From assembly GCF_963676685.1 (NCBI RefSeq), contig NC_092354.1, forward strand, positions 73,483,335 through 73,547,334: a DNA stretch of 64,000 nucleotides. The letters are read 5' to 3'. This stretch comes from Mytilus edulis (Eukaryota; Mollusca; Bivalvia; Mytilida; Mytilidae). Below the pieces are notes generated by a model that was not told the DNA's origin, ran no database searches, and saw only the letters and a list, made by a program, of their open reading frames with translations. The position numbers were made by a program, and so were the translations under genes. This document shows, piece by piece, positions 12,807 through 24,779 of the stretch (position 1 is its first letter; each line of letters starts with the position of its first letter).

Positions 12807-12934
12807 GGACACAAATTATGAAAATCATATTATTTGAAAGAGTATTTAAGATAGCGCTATGAATATAAATTATATGGTCAATTTTATAAATTATATTATT
12901 TTATTTTTCGAAAAAATTAAGGAATTTTCTTTAG

Positions 12935-13045
12935 TCTTTTTGACACATTTTTTTTGGAATTTTGGGTCCTCAATGCTCTTTAACTTTGGCTTTTTAACTA
13001 TTTTGATCTGACCTTATGGAGACGAAACGCGTGTCTGACGTATTG
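12935..13045 (-). repeat. Interspersed family 3 fragment (reverse)
   Basis: Reads GGAATTTTGGGTCCTCAATG, CTCTTTAACTTTGGC, ATTTTGATCTGACC and then GAGACGAAACGCGTGTCTGA, which is the reverse complement order of the 9800-9970 copy. Confidence 0.6.
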
Positions 13046-13639
13046 TATTATCATTTGATTTTGTAACTTACATAAACTATTACGAGAGTTTATATAATCC
13101 GTGCACAATACTTCAACTCTTTAAAATTCAAGAGTCTATCCTAAGTTGAGGTAAATTATATGGCCTTCGAAATACTGTTTCGATCCTTTTACACGCACAC
13201 GTATAAAAGTTGAGGTTTTTATCCAACTTTATCATAGGTGTGAACGTTGTTTTTAATTTATACTTGTATATCTACGTCAAATCGATTTGAAGGTGCTTAT
13301 CACACTACTGTTACGCTCAGTGATTGCATATGTGGCGTTCACGTCAGTAAGATAGGGTTCTTACGACAAAATACCTAAACAATAACGATTGAGTTATAAA
13401 ACTTTAGACTGAAATAAAATACGTCAGCAAACTTTACTGTAGTAAGAGTTGTTGATATTGACAATATTATAGTTTAACTTTTAATAACAAAAAGTAAATT
13501 CAAAGTATTTAGGAAATGCCTGAACTGTTATTCTGAAAATTGCAATTGAAAAAAGACAAAACAACTCTTATTCTTATTTGGATGCATAATAAAATGAATT
13601 AACGCACGAGCGCTCGGAGAAATCAACCAATAAAATAAA

Positions 13640-13870
13640 ATTGCGCGAAAGTCTACTAATGTTTTGGCGCATTTATGTCATTTCAAAGCATGACGTCATA
13701 CAAATAAAACGCTAGAGTTGAAGTTTCAATGTAACGGGAACCATCCAAATTCGTATAATATTATATTGAAATGATTTTTGAGGTAGGTTTTGTTATATTT
13801 TCTATTTTAATGCATATTCAAATATTTACTGATTTCAGCAGGTCAACATGGTGACTCCTTGGTAACGAAA
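13640..13870. repeat. Repeat shared with 56690-56920
   Basis: Contains ATGACGTCATACAAATAAAA, then a CAAATTCG-type block, TTTTGAGGTAGGTTTTGTTA and GGTCAACATGGTGACTCC. The segment near 56700 shows GTGACGTCATGCAAATGAAA, AATTCGAGGTAGGTGTTATT and a CCTTAGTTACACCTGGTCAA block. The two look like diverged copies of one dispersed element. Confidence 0.4.
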
Positions 13871-14745
13871 TGTCTACTTTAGATTTTACTGATGCTAACG
13901 AGAAAAACGTGTAAATAAAAAATGGCAAATGAGTTGGGTTTGAGAATTAAAAGAATTTAACATATTTTTTCTAGCTGTTATTCACGAAATAATCCATGCA
14001 AGCTACAGAATTATTAGAATATTTGAGCTTTGTCTAACAGGAAGTAAATCTGAACAGCGACACACAGCATAACTAACCTCGCTTTAGTTTTTGAATGATC
14101 GTATTTGTCCTATTAGAATCAAAATAAATCATTGAATCCATAAATTTGTTGTAAATTTACGCATAGCCTTGGCCATGTGTAAATTTTTTAACAAATCTAT
14201 GGCTTCCATGAATTATTTCTTAACTTAACACTTGTATGCAGACCATGATTCCAAACACTGCTTTAAAAATGGGATTTCCAATGTGTTATTTTAACAGGAA
14301 AACATACTTGACAATATAATATACAATACGACATTGTAAAATTCATTCAAAATCATATTTTCACTATTTTGATAATATAGTTGATAATTTCCGCCTTAAG
14401 AGTTTTTTTTATTTGCATATATATATGCCGTTTCAAAATAATAACACGACCAGCCTGAATAATTGGAAGGTGTAACTTGTCATGTGATAACTGCTCGGGT
14501 TATGGTTAAAACGATAATTAAATCAAAAAAGAGATATTTGGACAAAAATAATGATATCAAAGTTTCCGACCTTGTCTCATCAAAAAGCGTAAGAATATAC
14601 TAGTATGCAGTTATCCTTTATTAGAAATGTTTCCCTTTTTAACATGATTGAAACATGACAATCGTATTTAATTTTTGTTTAAAACATTTAGGATATTAGA
14701 TTTCAATCAACATACAGGGAAATATTAAAATGTAAAATGACTTAC

Positions 14746-14985
14746 TTATACATTGCACGCTTATGTTACTGAATGTGTACTTGTTGTCTCGGCAAATTCT
14801 CTCGAAAATCAGAGAGAAATTGGAATTGGGGTAACATTTAATTTGCTCTGGTCCTCTCAATTTACTTGTAGATTTATGTAATTCACATTGTTTGGCTGAC
14901 AAAATCTGCTGAATATATGCAATAACAGTTGGTGTACGTTTAGGACTAACAGCTCCATGTTTTTCAATAAAAAGACAGCTTTCTC
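14746..14985 (-). CDS. Receptor A, first SUEL-lectin-like domain exon
   Basis: A 240-nt phase 1-1 exon: acceptor ATCTTATTAAG, donor TATAA/GTAAGTC. About 80 residues begin ESCLF, contain KQCELHK, EQIKCY and ERICRD, and end ISVQCI. Five cysteines and the ending aromatic-x3-hydrophobic-x-hydrophobic-x-C agree with the domain layout of gene B exon 36072-36299. The acceptor is short on pyrimidines, and joining it to the signal-peptide candidate in phase 1 would create a stop. An alternative acceptor at 14978 is possible. Identity is therefore moderate. Confidence 0.5.
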
Positions 14986-15309
14986 CTTAATAAGATGGAA
15001 ATGTGTATTGTTAATCCATTAACCTTGAACAATATATGTGCATACCATGTAGACGATTTAGGGACAAAATAAATGTAAATATGTAAAGAAATTGGAAAAA
15101 ATTACAAGAATTTTTTTGAATCAAATATGACTAGAAATATTATCAATACAAACATTGCCAAAATGAAAACATACTTAACAATGAATTAAATGTTTAGTTT
15201 ATTCAAAATTATTAAACGTAACAGAACCATCTACATGACATTTATAATGATTAAAAATAGTTATACTTATGCAGTTTAAGAATAATCGAAAGATAATACA
15301 CATACATAC

Positions 15310-15364
15310 AGACTGTTAAATGAACTGTAATCATGGTAACGAGGAGTGCCTTAATCACATCCAT
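15310..15364 (-). CDS. Receptor A, candidate signal-peptide exon
   Basis: Starts with ATG at 15364 and encodes MDVIKALLVTMITVHLTV: a short N-region with one lysine, then a hydrophobic core, as expected for a secretory signal. A donor T/GTATGT follows at 15310 in phase 1. Another GTATGTG four bases further gives phase 2. It lies about 325 bases upstream of the first lectin-like exon, as the corresponding exon does in gene B. The exact donor is unresolved (see the gene-span entry). Confidence 0.45.
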
Positions 15365-18300
15365 TCTTATATTCACACCCTTAAAAATCGATTAACAGAT
15401 GTATTGTTTTTTCGTAAAATATGCATATCAATTTGACAATCGTCCATTCTTCATAACTATTATTTTTTTTAAGGAAATGAATCAGAATGCTCGAAACATA
15501 TTTTATTGACTAATTTTTGAGAGAGAAAAAAGTATTTTCTTGTCGATCTCACTTTTTCCAGTGACAACTTCATCTGTTGATAAAACCTGTTTAAGTTTTG
15601 ATAACATTTAGATATAGTCACCTATTTGAAAGACGAGCATACTTTCAAATATAAAAACAAATACAAATATAAGTCCCAAGAAAGGTTGTAAGATTAACGC
15701 CGCTATATGTGATAAAAAAGTTTAACTTTTGGTATAGTGACGCTACAAAGTAATGAATATAAACTACATGTAAAATAAATTAGTATATTCAAAATTATCA
15801 ACTTTAATAAAAACATCTACATGCAATCTATAATGATTTTATCAAAACCACGGTCAATGTTTAGAAATATAATGTACTTGAATAATCAACAGATTGTATA
15901 CATATACACACCGTCAAAGGCATTAATTATCCTTAAACTTGTTAGACATAACAAATTCATTATATACATTTTGCAGAAATGCCTCATTTATCAAAATTAA
16001 AGGTAATTGATTCATTTAAAACAATCTAAACAATATTTAACACATCGGAAACGATAGTTAGGTCGCATCCAATTGAATAATTAAACCTTATATATTTACA
16101 AGGAAGTATATCAAACAATAACCTTGTAATCAAGTTATGTTTGTCAAAAAAAAAAATGCTAAAACAAAACTAAATTCTAACTTTTATGTTTTATATCAAT
16201 ACGGTAACCTCACTTTTTAATAAATCTAAACTGTTACTTTCATATATAAGAAAAACTCACTTTGTAATAGTTCAATGTTAGTGCTTGTTATACTGATAAC
16301 TGTCTCGTCTATGATCTTTAGTCATAAAAAAACATGTTAAAATGTCAACATAACACAATTGTTTCAGATTCAAACAAAAACAAAACCTTATTATGCAAAT
16401 AGTGCCTCTAATATATTGGGTCATAAAAAGTAGTGGTTAATGGCTTGAGAAGATTGTTTTAAAAATGCGAGTACCAATTCACATCTATCAACAAGAAGGA
16501 TATGAAAATATTTGATTTTTCTAACACTGGCTACGATTAAGGATTTGAAACTTCATACGTATCTTAGTTACAGTTTCAAATCAAATATATCCCTTTAACG
16601 GAATTGACTGTAAAATTTAAAGGAAACATAATCTGTAACAAAGTTTTTAATCAGCATCCTAATCTTTTGGAAGGGGTTAACACATGCATCTTGATTTGTA
16701 TTACGCTGACACTATAACTCGAATTTAAACACGCTTTTTTCACAAGGAACCAGTCTCTTGGAAAATGTGTTACTATACATGAACACATTATGTGTAATGT
16801 ATGTCATTGTAATTTCCCATACATTTCGCGTGCTAAGTGGAGAACGAGTAAATATAAATTTTCAAGGTTTTGGTTTGACCCTTCTGCGGTTCAATACATG
16901 CACAGTAGCAATGTTGCTGTCCTTTTGTATTGACCTAAATATAACATAACATGGATATACATTCCAAATGATTAAAAATACATCTTAGAGTTATACTAAA
17001 AAAAATGAAACATACATTTATTCATTGTTAAGTACTATATAGTCTTTGTAATACTTTCAGCTTCAATATTTCAGTACTAGATTCTAATTCAGTAGAACTT
17101 TTTATCTCGCTCAAAGTATTACTTGTATGCGTTTACATAAATTGTCCTTAAATTAACTAATGTAAAACTGTCATAACGAAACACCCGGAAAAAATATAAT
17201 TGAAATTGTTTATTGCCACATCCTTTTGACATACATTTAATACTAATACAGGGAGAAAACAAATTGGACAATTAATGCATTGATGTTATATGTTACACTA
17301 GAAATTTCAATGGTTGGAAAATCCAGAAAATGGAAATTCAACTGTTTAACACTATCATGTACGAATCTTCGTAGACAGTTTAGAATCTGTTTCAGATTCT
17401 TTTGTTTTTATTTAAATGTTTAAGGGGAAGGACGGTGGCAATGTAGTGAATAAAGTGTTTAGTGTCCGTTAAATTCATCAAAACATTGGGAAAATTTAGA
17501 ATATTTGTACAATCACCTAGATATATAACAACATGAATCAGTGCGTCATATAAGAGGCTAAGGTATATTTTTCAAACAATCTAACATGAGAACGATATTC
17601 CGAGTAATTTTAAGTACACTTTGAAATTGTCTGCATACTTTTTTTTCTCTTTTTTTAGCACCTCTTTCGGTAAACATGACTATATATTTGCGACCAGTTT
17701 AGTTTAGTGTCAAGATTTGAAAATGATATAAGTTGTTATGTATCTGCTTTACTCGTTTTATTTTTGGGAAAACATCATAGACCATGTATATCTAGTCAAA
17801 TTGAGAAAGTCAATAGTGTTATCATGATTAAGTTTATCAATAGGTAATTGACTGGTTATATAGCCCTTGCACGGTCGGCAAATTGTTATGTATGGTCGAC
17901 AATCATCTCTTTATTCGTATGACCTTTTTGTGTATTGCACAGACTCGTGGTGACATATTATGTATACTATTGACAAGAAACTAGCAATTGAATAAATGAT
18001 AGTTAAAATTATAAACAAAGTAACATACTTTCTGTGAATCAATGTATACAATCACTGAGAAACTACAGTTAAATAGCTTTTGAATAACACTTGTACTGCT
18101 AGTTTTATATCAATAGATTTGCTTTTGTTTTTATGAGCATGCACAATTAAGGTTCATCCAGAAAAGTGCTATGAAGGTCACATTGCATATTTCATTTTTA
18201 TAGTACTTGATACCACTACTGGTTATTACTTATTCTAACACAATGTTTATGCAACAATGTTTTGCATTCAATTTGGTATTATTTTACCGTAAAGTGCACA

Positions 18301-19310
18301 GTTGACAAGTGGTCACTTATGATGGATCCGCCATTTTCAACTGATTGGATTAACACATTTTTGATTACTACAATATTATAAAATTAAACAAGACCTATCT
18401 CAAATCGCCATTTTGATGTATTTTATCAATTTATGTATTTTTTTTAATAGTAGAGATAACGTTATAACCGTCAGTTTCGCGGTGTTTTGTTTTATTTAAG
18501 ATTTATAAAATTTGTTAAGCTTTTGTGTATTATTTCTTTTTGTAATGCATATAATCTGATTAAGAGTACTAAAGGTAAAGCATTGCCACCGTCAATTTTG
18601 ATTTGACTGGTTAATTGTTAACACCCATGGATAGCTCAGTATTTAATGCTTCATTACTCATAGAATTTATGTAAAACTTCAACAATTACACTTTCCATTT
18701 CTTCCTGCAAATAGAGAAACAAGTCGACAGCATAAAAAGAGTTCCTTCCTGAATGCAATCTGTCTTTTATAAATCCATGTCCATCATTCGTGACAATGAG
18801 AAGTGATTAACAAGTCCATTAAATAATACATAGACACTTGAGATTCATCTAGTGAAATCATATACTTCTCGCGGATATACATGTCATATTTTACATAATT
18901 TTTTATGAGTCATATCGTGGTGTTCCACCTAGTTGAAATACCGTTACAAATGTTATTCAATGATTTCATAATCAGAGTGGTCATCCGTGCCACAGCATTA
19001 CGACAACGGTCAACAACGCCAGATGGCGTCCATATGGATGACTTTAACATTTTCACAATATATTCGTTATCAGCAACCCGCGTCAAAGACAAATCGTGAT
19101 AGCAAACACAACCTATGGAATATTATATCAACGTTAACTGGAATGTATTTACCAACTTGCAGCAACTACAAAACAGTTTTGAAATTGGAAACTGATATCT
19201 AATTTCTTTGCCGCAAAGTTTTGATCATAACAGACCCTCTACGTCAATTCATAAAAAAATATTAGGATATTTGATAAACTTTACTGCTTCTGTGGTATTC
19301 TTTATTAAGG
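15365..19310. other. No gene recognised between receptor A and the foldback element
   Basis: AT-rich sequence without a convincing coding frame. A segment on the minus strand near 16271-16325 has an excellent donor (ACAAA/GTGAGT) and an 18-codon open frame, but only a weak acceptor and no homologue elsewhere in the window, so it is not called. A short piece near 18535-18605 (TTGCCACCGTCAATTTTGAT) matches the arm of the inverted repeat at 56412-56578. The regulatory region of gene A would lie just right of 15364; no core promoter motif is clear. Confidence 0.5.
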
Positions 19311-19314
19311 TTAA

Positions 19315-20003
19315 GGTAGCACAATACAAAGATTGTTCACTCCCAATTAGACAACTTTAAACTGATGTAATTTATTTAATCCTTCTTTATATATTAAAAA
19401 TGAGGGACCAAAAGAAATAAGAAAGATTAATCTTTCCAATTGTGATAATTTCATTATGACATAATTATTACATAATTATTATTATGTATATTGTGATGTC
19501 CACACTTGAATGAATTTACCGTCTTTGTTCTTCATAGCATCCCAACATATTTTATAGATTTTTGTACAACACCGCTTGACCTCCAAAACTGTGTCTCAGA
19601 TTTCCAAAAACATCAATAGAACAAATTGTACACCTAATTGCATTAAGTGGTCTCTTATGAATTGATATTGCAAATTTCATTGTAGATTTGTAAGAAAATG
19701 AAAAATCTGAGACACAGTTTTGGAGGTCAAACTGTGTTGTGCGAGAATCTATAAAATATTTTGGGATGCTATGAATAACAAAGAAGCTAAATTCATTCAA
19801 GTATGAACATCACAATATGGCAACTAATTACATAACAATTCATTATGTAATAATTATGTCATACTGAAATTATCACAATTTGAAAGGTTAATCCGTCTTC
19901 TTTCTTTTGGTACCTCATTTATAAAATTTCAAGAAAGATGAGTGGAATTACATCAGTTTAAAGATGTCTGATTGTGGATGAAAAATCTTTGTATTGTGCT
20001 ACC
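19315..20003. mobile_element. Foldback (long inverted-repeat) element with TTAA flanks
   Basis: The left end is GGTAGCACAATACAAAGAT and the right end is its reverse complement. Both are directly flanked by TTAA (19311-19314 and 20004-20007). The two arms stay similar for roughly 300 bases each, sharing for example CTGTGTCTCAGATTT near 19590 with its complement near 19710. They meet around a centre near 19650. No transposase frame is present, so it is a non-autonomous element. TTAA duplication is the signature of piggyBac-type transposition, though the terminal bases are not the usual CCC. Open frames inside it are artefacts. Confidence 0.85.
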
Positions 20004-20124
20004 TTAAATGGGATATTTACGTTCAATGTAAATAATCAGTCGCAAAACATTTAATTATTTAGTTTCCTTAGTTGAATTCGGAATACTTAACATGGAAAAA
20101 AACTAGATCGAAAATAATCTGTAG

Positions 20125-20572
20125 TACTATGGATTCATTATTATTAGTTGGATAACAATGTTCGTGGATTTTGTGGGTACAGGTAAACCACGTAATTAAA
20201 TGTTCAACGAATGATAAATTTTTTTTTTTTATTTTTTTTTAACTACATAATAATTTTATTCATCAAATATTGCTTGTTACATAAACTATCAAGATTCCAA
20301 GCTTCTCTTGACGTACCCTGTTACAATCCACTGACTACCCAGGGAATAATCAGCTGATTAAATTAATTGACATACATTTTGTTTACAAGACTCTATATTA
20401 ACAATATAAAAATTATTCATTGATTATGTTTCTTTTAATTGAAAGCAACATTGGACTTATTGGATCAAAAAAAATATTGGCTTGTATGCCGACCTCGGCA
20501 AAACCACGAAGTTAAATATCCACGAACATACATGTTTTCCGTTATCCACGAAAAAAAATGAATCCACAGTAC
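20125..20572. mobile_element. Mariner/Tc1-like MITE, copy 1
   Basis: Ends are TACTATGGATTCATT at the left and the complement of GTACTGTGGATTCATT at the right, an inverted repeat next to TA. Inside are CGTGGATTTTGTGGG, AAATGTTCAACGAATGA and CGGCAAAACCACGAAG. The same family occurs at 52493-52677. No transposase frame. Confidence 0.7.
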
Positions 20573-20689
20573 CTATCTCACGAGACAAATGCTTCTATCG
20601 TATATAACTTTGATGAAGATCATTTAAAGGATTTATGAAGCAAAGTATGATAGATTGAGTTTAATTACTTAGACGTTAGAGATTTTGAG

Positions 20690-21190
20690 TGACAACTTCC
20701 TCAACCAGATATTATCGACTCTTTAATAAAATTTTGGCTAAATATATCTTAGCAATTCACCAAAATCTGAACCGTTCGAGCAATTATTTCCCTCTAAAGA
20801 ACTGGAAGTTACATAACAACTGGAGAAACAAAGTGGACAAGATGATATTTCTAAATAATTATGGTTGGTATTCACGTTTAAATGGTTTTACACTAGTAAT
20901 TTGTGTGGCCCTTTGTTTGTTTGTTGTTCGGTGAGCAAAGGCTCCGTGTTGGTAAATATAGGGTACCAGTTTGCGAAGGTACGAGTTGACATGGCTCCAC
21001 AGCGATCTCGTGTTGAATAATGTGAAACTATTTCATTCTAGACTTGTAAAACTTCTAGACTTGTCAAATCTCTTGATTTGTAACCTGTTAATTTGTAACT
21101 TGTAGTTTTTCTTTAACTTTTAACTTTTTATTGACTGGCAGCGGTAACAATTTTACAGACGCGATCTCACCCGTGACTCAAACAAAGTAA
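20690..21190. other. Nothing recognised
   Basis: An 81-codon open frame on the plus strand (from 20689) has no recognisable domain and no supported splice context. The sequence is otherwise plain AT-rich DNA. Confidence 0.4.
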
Positions 21191-21192
21191 CC

Positions 21193-21390
21193 ACATTTCA
21201 CAAATTTAAAAATTCATGTTGCGAATGAAGAAAATACGTGAACAAATTAAGAAATTGTGTTTACACATTAAGAATTTACGTTTTACTAATCAAGAAATGT
21301 AGAAATGGATGTTACGGATGGAAAGAATACATGTTACAAATTAAGAAATTGCATGTTACGAATTAAGAAATTGCATTTCACAAATTAAGA
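21193..21390. repeat. Degenerate short tandem repeat (ACAAATTAAGAAATTGCATG type)
   Basis: Variants of a roughly 24-28 base unit built on ACAAATTAAGAAATTGCATG follow one another about seven times, with many substitutions and uneven unit lengths. Confidence 0.65.
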
Positions 21391-21865
21391 ATTGTATGAT
21401 TAGGACGAATATTCCTTTTTCGATAGTTATTGGGCAAAATATTTTACCCTGAAAGAACATTGATCAATTTTGCGGGACAAGGTAATGCAGAAATTGATCA
21501 CCAAATAAATTACAAATATGAAGAGATTGTCAATCATTTACGAAGTCCCTTAAGTGCCATGTCAATAAAATAGATATTTTCTTTTGACAGAGGTTTAATC
21601 TGATGCAGACCAGTTTGAAAAATCGTGCCGAATTTATACTCGTGCACAACTTTTTTTTAAAAATGCTTCGCCAATTGCAGCCTGATACAACCGCTGAGGT
21701 AAAACACTGAACAGTTGGTGCATTTTTGGACACACTATTGAAGTTTGATACAGTTTGAATGGATTGTGATCAAGTTTTTGACATAATATAGGTTTCTGAC
21801 ACATCATAAATGTGGCGAAAGATCTTAAAAATTTGAAATAGGCAAAATCCTGCTTACATGTTTAA

Positions 21866-22168
21866 CCCCACCACATTATGTATGCATGTGCCTGTTCCAA
21901 GTCAGGAGCCTGTAATTCAGTGGTTGTCGTTTGTTAATGTGTTACATATTTGTATTTCGTATTTTTTTTTGTACTTAAATGAGGCCGTTAGTTTTCTCTT
22001 TTGAATTGTTTTACATTGTCATTTCAGGGCCTCTTATAGCTGACTATGCAGTATTGGCTTTGCTCATTGTTGAAAGCCGTACAGTGACCTATAGTTGTTA
22101 ATTTCTGTGTCACTTTGGTCTCTTATGGAGAGCTGTGTCATTGGCAATCCTACCACATCTTCTTTTTT
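21866..22168 (-). repeat. Interspersed family 1, longest copy (reverse)
   Basis: Reads from CCCCACCACATTATGTATGC through GTAATTCAGTGGTTGTCGTT, GCCGTTAGTTTTCTC, TTTTACATTGTCATTTCAGG, TTTGCTCATTGTTGAA and GACCTATAGTTGTTAAT to TGGCAATCCTACCACATCTT. It covers more of the family than the other copies and pairs well with 42966-43241. Confidence 0.75.
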
Positions 22169-22194
22169 TATCTTTTATACCAACTATTGTTTAA

Positions 22195-22535
22195 TTATCA
22201 ATTAAAGATTTCTTGCTATTGCAAAATACTTTGCGATCAGATATTTTTTTGCTTATTGCGCAATACTGTGGAATTGAACAGTTCTTGCTAATGCAACAAC
22301 TTGTGTAATTGAAGATTTTCTGTTATTTGGCAATTTTACTATGACGCAATTATGTGCAATTGAAGATTTATTGTGCAATACTGTAAAATTGAAGATTTTG
22401 TGCTATTGCGCAATACTGTGTAATTGAAGATTTCTTGATATTGTGCAACATTGTGATATTGTGCCATACTGTGCAATTGAATATTTCTCAATATTGCGCA
22501 ATACTATTCAATTGAAGATTTCTGACTATTACGAA
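22195..22535. repeat. Degenerate tandem repeat (AATTGAAGATTTCTTGCTAT type)
   Basis: About ten imperfect units of roughly 32-36 bases combining AATTGAAGATTTCTTG, TATTGCGCAATACTGTG and variants. Each unit contains a small palindrome, TTGCGCAA. Confidence 0.7.
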
Positions 22536-22599
22536 AAACTTAATATTTATATATATATAAATCAGAAATGATTAATGGGAAAAAACAAAATATATATGA

Positions 22600-22980
22600 C
22601 ACCCCCACCCCCCCTAAAAAAAGTTTGTTAACCCTTCTTTGAGTTATTACCCCCAAACTTTCCATTTATAGTATGATACCTTGTGCCAGAATTACAGAGA
22701 TATCCAATCACTTAAATAAAAGTAATTGTCAGGAAAATGCAAAAAAAAAACGTCTTATTGTCCCTTTTTGGTCCCCAATTCTTCTTTACCTGATGGTACC
22801 AAAACCCCGAAAATCAATCCCAAGCTTACTATTTTGATATTGAACCATCTGGAAAATTCCATAGAGATCCATTCTCTTAAATCAAAGTTATTGTCCGGAA
22901 AGCAAATGTGTCTTCTGACGACGATGACGTCGACTAAGACTACATCATACCAATATACGACGCCAAGAAATGTTTGCGGT
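22600..22980 (+). repeat. Degraded interspersed repeat (TTTTTGGTCCCCAATTC type)
   Basis: Contains GTCCCTTTTTGGTCCCCAAT, ACCAAAACCCCGAAAATCAA, TCCCAAGCTTACTATTTTGA and AAAGTTATTGTCCGG. A half-similar block precedes it (AATAAAAGTAATTGTCAGG), suggesting two units of about 160 bases. I know similar blocks as a common bivalve repeat. The 108-codon frame across it is not a gene. Confidence 0.5.
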
Positions 22981-23039
22981 CCTTTAAAAACTAGTGACCA
23001 CGACTTTCAAACAAAGTTGACTGATTCAATAAGGAGGAG

Positions 23040-23230
23040 CACACAAGTTTGAAAGTCGTGAGAAATATTTTTTAAAAAAGTTATGCACACAAATTTTTAA
23101 AACGTATGCGCACAATTTAAATTTGTTCGGATGAAGTTATAGACGTCATGCGCATGCTTTAAAAAGTCGTGTGCACCAGTTTTAAAGTCATGCACACGAA
23201 TTTTCAAACTGGTGCGCACCTGATTTAATC
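23040..23230. repeat. Short degenerate repeats around GCACACAA-TTTTTAAA
   Basis: Successive blocks such as TATGCACACAAATTTTTAAA, TATGCGCACAATTTAAATT, GTCGTGTGCACCAGTTTTAA and CATGCACACGAATTTTCAAA repeat one theme about six times at 25-45 base spacing. Confidence 0.5.
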
Positions 23231-23959
23231 TACAGCAAACAAAATATTTATATTTACATGGCACCTATAAATCCCAAAAGTTTAAAAAGATAATAGATCA
23301 AATAATAATATTTACTTTAATTTCTATTTGAAATGACAACCCTACAATAAAGTCAATTGAGTATTTTTGTTGACAATCTTATCTGACAGAGGGAGGTATG
23401 ATATAAGCCATTATTTAAACCCTGAAAATAACTCTTTATGGGTCAATGGCAATTAGCAATTGAGCGGCAGTAATTCAACATCGGTTTGTCTATGTAATTT
23501 AAAATGCCATATCTCCTTGGCCAATTTTGATTATGTTGACTTATTTTTAAATCTTATTTGTGTTATGACTTTATTTTCGAATGCAGAGGGCCGAAAATAT
23601 TTATAGTCACCCTCTCCTTTAGTATTGAAAAATTGAAGTGTTTTTAGGGCATGTAATACAGTTTTGATCCCATATTGAAATTTAGATAAAATTTGCATAT
23701 TTATTAATACCAGTCCTAATTAAATCAAATATGTAATAAAATATATACCTTCAGGTGCTACTTTTTGAGTAAAACATTGTAAAATAAGGTCGAAATTTCA
23801 GATGTTTGCACAAAATTTGGATTTGTGGACTTAATTTTACATTCAAAGAAATACATGACTTTTTTTTATTAACCGGATTTTTGTGACAAAAATGTCGGTT
23901 ATTGATTTGGGGATGTACGGCGGGCGATCGGGCGGCCGGGCGGGCGGTATCTAAATGTT

Positions 23960-24670
23960 TTCCGTGCATTTACTCATGAACCGTTCAACCAACGCTTTTC
24001 AAATTTTAATATGTTGTTATAGACAACAAAATGAAGGTCAAGTTCAATAATGATGATTTTGACTTTTACCGTTCAGGAGTTATGGTTCTTGAAAGATTTA
24101 AAATGGCATTTCCAGTCGTGTCTGTGCATTTACGCATGAACTCTTAAACCAAAGCTTCCCAAATTTTAATATGTTGTTACTGATGACAAAATGGAGGTCA
24201 AGTTCAATAATGACGATTTTGACTTTTACCGTTCAGGAGTTATGGTTCTTGAAAGATTGAAAAATGGCTTTTCCAGTCGTGTCTGTGCATTTACTCATGA
24301 ACTGTTCAACCAAAGCTTTTTAAATTTTAATATGTTGTTACTGATGACAAAATGGAGGTCAAGTTTAATAATGACGATTTTGACTTTTACCGTTCAGGAG
24401 TTATGGTTCTTGAAAGATTGAAAAATGGCTTTTCCAGTCGTGTCTGTGCATTTACTCATGAACTGTTCAACCAAAGCTTTTTAAATTTTAATATGTTGTT
24501 ACTGATGACAAAATGGAGGTCAAGTTTAATAATGACGATTTTGACTTTTACCGTTCAGGAGTTATGGTTCTTGAAAGATTGAAAAATGGCATTTCCAGTT
24601 GTGTCCGTGGATTTACGCATGAACTATTCAACCAAAGCTTCCCAAATTTAAATATGTTGTTACTGGTGAC
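23960..24670 (+). repeat. Tandem repeat, unit about 161 bp, about 4.4 copies
   Basis: Units start near 23968, 24127, 24288, 24449 and 24610 with ATTTACTCATGAACTGTTCA and include TTTAATATGTTGTTACTGAT, GAGGTCAAGTTCAATAATGA and ACCGTTCAGGAGTTATGGTT. The middle two units are almost identical, which points to recent expansion. The final unit is partial. The identical 76-codon open frames in successive units come from the repeat and are not genes. A GC-rich segment (CGGGCGATCGGGCGGCCGGG) lies just before it. Confidence 0.9.
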
Positions 24671-24779
24671 AGCCTCAGTAGGTTGCTATGCAAAAAAGAT
24701 GGTTGCCATAGAGATTTTATGCATACTTTTCTACTCAATTGAAAACACTTTTATGTGACACTTATTTTGTCAGTACAAA

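Larger units (their letters stand above)
5327..15364 (-). other. Receptor gene A (spliced, minus strand; gene span)
   Basis: Proposed type I membrane receptor built from eight exons. In transcript order they are: signal-peptide candidate 15310-15364, lectin-like domains at 14746-14985 and 11285-11527, stalk mini-exons at 10184-10222, 7933-7971 and 7637-7681, membrane exon 6457-6541, and tail exon 5327-5780. From the first lectin-like exon onward all junctions are in frame, and every ectodomain exon is phase 1-1. Gene B, 15 kb to the right, has the same order. The unresolved point is the first junction. The obvious phase-1 donor after the signal peptide joined to the phase-1 acceptor at 14985 would form TGA. 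A phase-2 pair (donor after 15306, acceptor at 14978) avoids it. I infer a surface receptor with an intracellular signalling tail and know of no named family for the whole protein. Confidence 0.65.

Noticed and set aside
16271-16325. Minus-strand mini-exon upstream of gene A
   Set aside because: Good donor, but only phase 0 at a weak acceptor, unlike the other family exons, and no homologue.
19552-19800. 82-codon minus-strand frame
   Set aside because: Lies across both arms of the foldback element.
22726-23052. 108-codon plus-strand frame
   Set aside because: Runs through a degraded interspersed repeat with no protein features.
24191-24758. Three similar 76-81 codon genes
   Set aside because: They are the same frame in successive 161-bp tandem repeat units.
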